This document shows positions 5,625 to 5,710 of a DNA stretch of 5,710 bases, piece by piece (within the stretch, counting starts at the first letter, position 1; the number at the start of each line of letters is the position of its first letter). The notes beneath the pieces are model-generated. The model was not told the DNA's origin, made no database searches, and saw nothing but the letters and a program-made list of their open reading frames with translations. The DNA is from Desulfobulbaceae bacterium (GTDB lineage: Bacteria; Desulfobacterota; Desulfobulbia; Desulfobulbales; Desulfobulbaceae). Position numbers and translations under genes: made by a program. The DNA lies in assembly GCA_026990725.1 (NCBI GenBank), contig JALXCX010000254.1, forward strand, positions 1-5,710, written 5' to 3'.

Positions 5625-5710
5625 TCACAGTAGAGAGCTGACCATCTCCTCAATGGCTGCAAGCAATTCAGGATCATCTGTCAGTGGTTCGGTAATGGCC
5701 ACCTTACATG
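5625..5710 (-). CDS. C-terminus of a CbbQ/NorQ-type MoxR AAA+ ATPase (partial, runs off the right edge)
   Basis: Reading leftward from the right edge there is an open frame of 27 codons ending in TGA at 5627-5625. Its product ends with C-K-V-A-I-T-E-P-L-T-D-D-P-E-L-L followed by a short amphipathic helix. This agrees with the C-terminal tail of CbbQ/NorQ-type ATPases, where a conserved E-P-L-T-D-D-P segment closes the protein. The Walker motifs and ring-forming parts are outside the window. These ATPases use ATP hydrolysis with their VWA partner to remodel a target enzyme. The VWA gene follows after 93 bp on the same strand, and that adjacency is the main support beyond the motif. Only about a tenth of the protein is visible, so NorQ, CbbQ and other MoxR subtypes cannot be told apart. 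Confidence 0.75.
   Translation of the reverse strand, partial: CKVAITEPLTDDPELLAAIEEMVSSLL

Overview
The window reads as an ordinary stretch of Gram-negative chromosome, by eye of intermediate GC with AT-rich spacers. It has a periplasmic c-type cytochrome, a penicillin-binding D-Ala-D-Ala carboxypeptidase, an EamA-family permease, a zinc-finger thioredoxin and a MoxR-ATPase/VWA-protein pair. That mix fits Desulfobacterota or a sulfur-metabolising proteobacterium; a Desulfobulbales-like source is a guess from gene style, not something the sequence proves. There are no tRNA or rRNA genes, CRISPR arrays, transposases or phage genes, and base use looks uniform across the genes.

Left half, + strand: a 98-residue exported monohaem cytochrome c (105-401), a membrane-anchored S11-family D-alanyl-D-alanine carboxypeptidase (549-1643) and a RarD-type permease (1769-2683). 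They are separated by 147 and 125 bp, with no clear intrinsic terminator, so co-transcription is possible but unproven. The cytochrome leader has a candidate sigma70-like promoter cut by the left edge and a long pyrimidine tract enclosed by a 6-bp inverted repeat.

Right half, - strand: the last 27 codons of a CbbQ/NorQ-type AAA+ ATPase enter from the right edge (5625-5710). Next come a 763-residue CbbO/NorD-type protein with a complete C-terminal VWA MIDAS (3240-5531) and a trxC-like thioredoxin (2699-3136). The thioredoxin gene converges on rarD with only 15 bp between stop codons.

The most interesting part is the ATPase/VWA pair. In known systems such pairs remodel or activate a metalloenzyme or Rubisco (NorQ/NorD for nitric oxide reductase, CbbQ/CbbO for Rubisco). 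No client gene is visible here; it may lie past the right edge or elsewhere. Smaller points are a Ser-Cys-Gly-Pro-Cys active site in the thioredoxin where Trp is usual, a triplicated 8-bp repeat and a hairpin in its leader, a possible structured ribosome-binding region before the VWA gene, and a carboxypeptidase that ends in a transmembrane anchor instead of the usual PBP5 C-terminal domain. I found no clearly new multi-gene system in this window.
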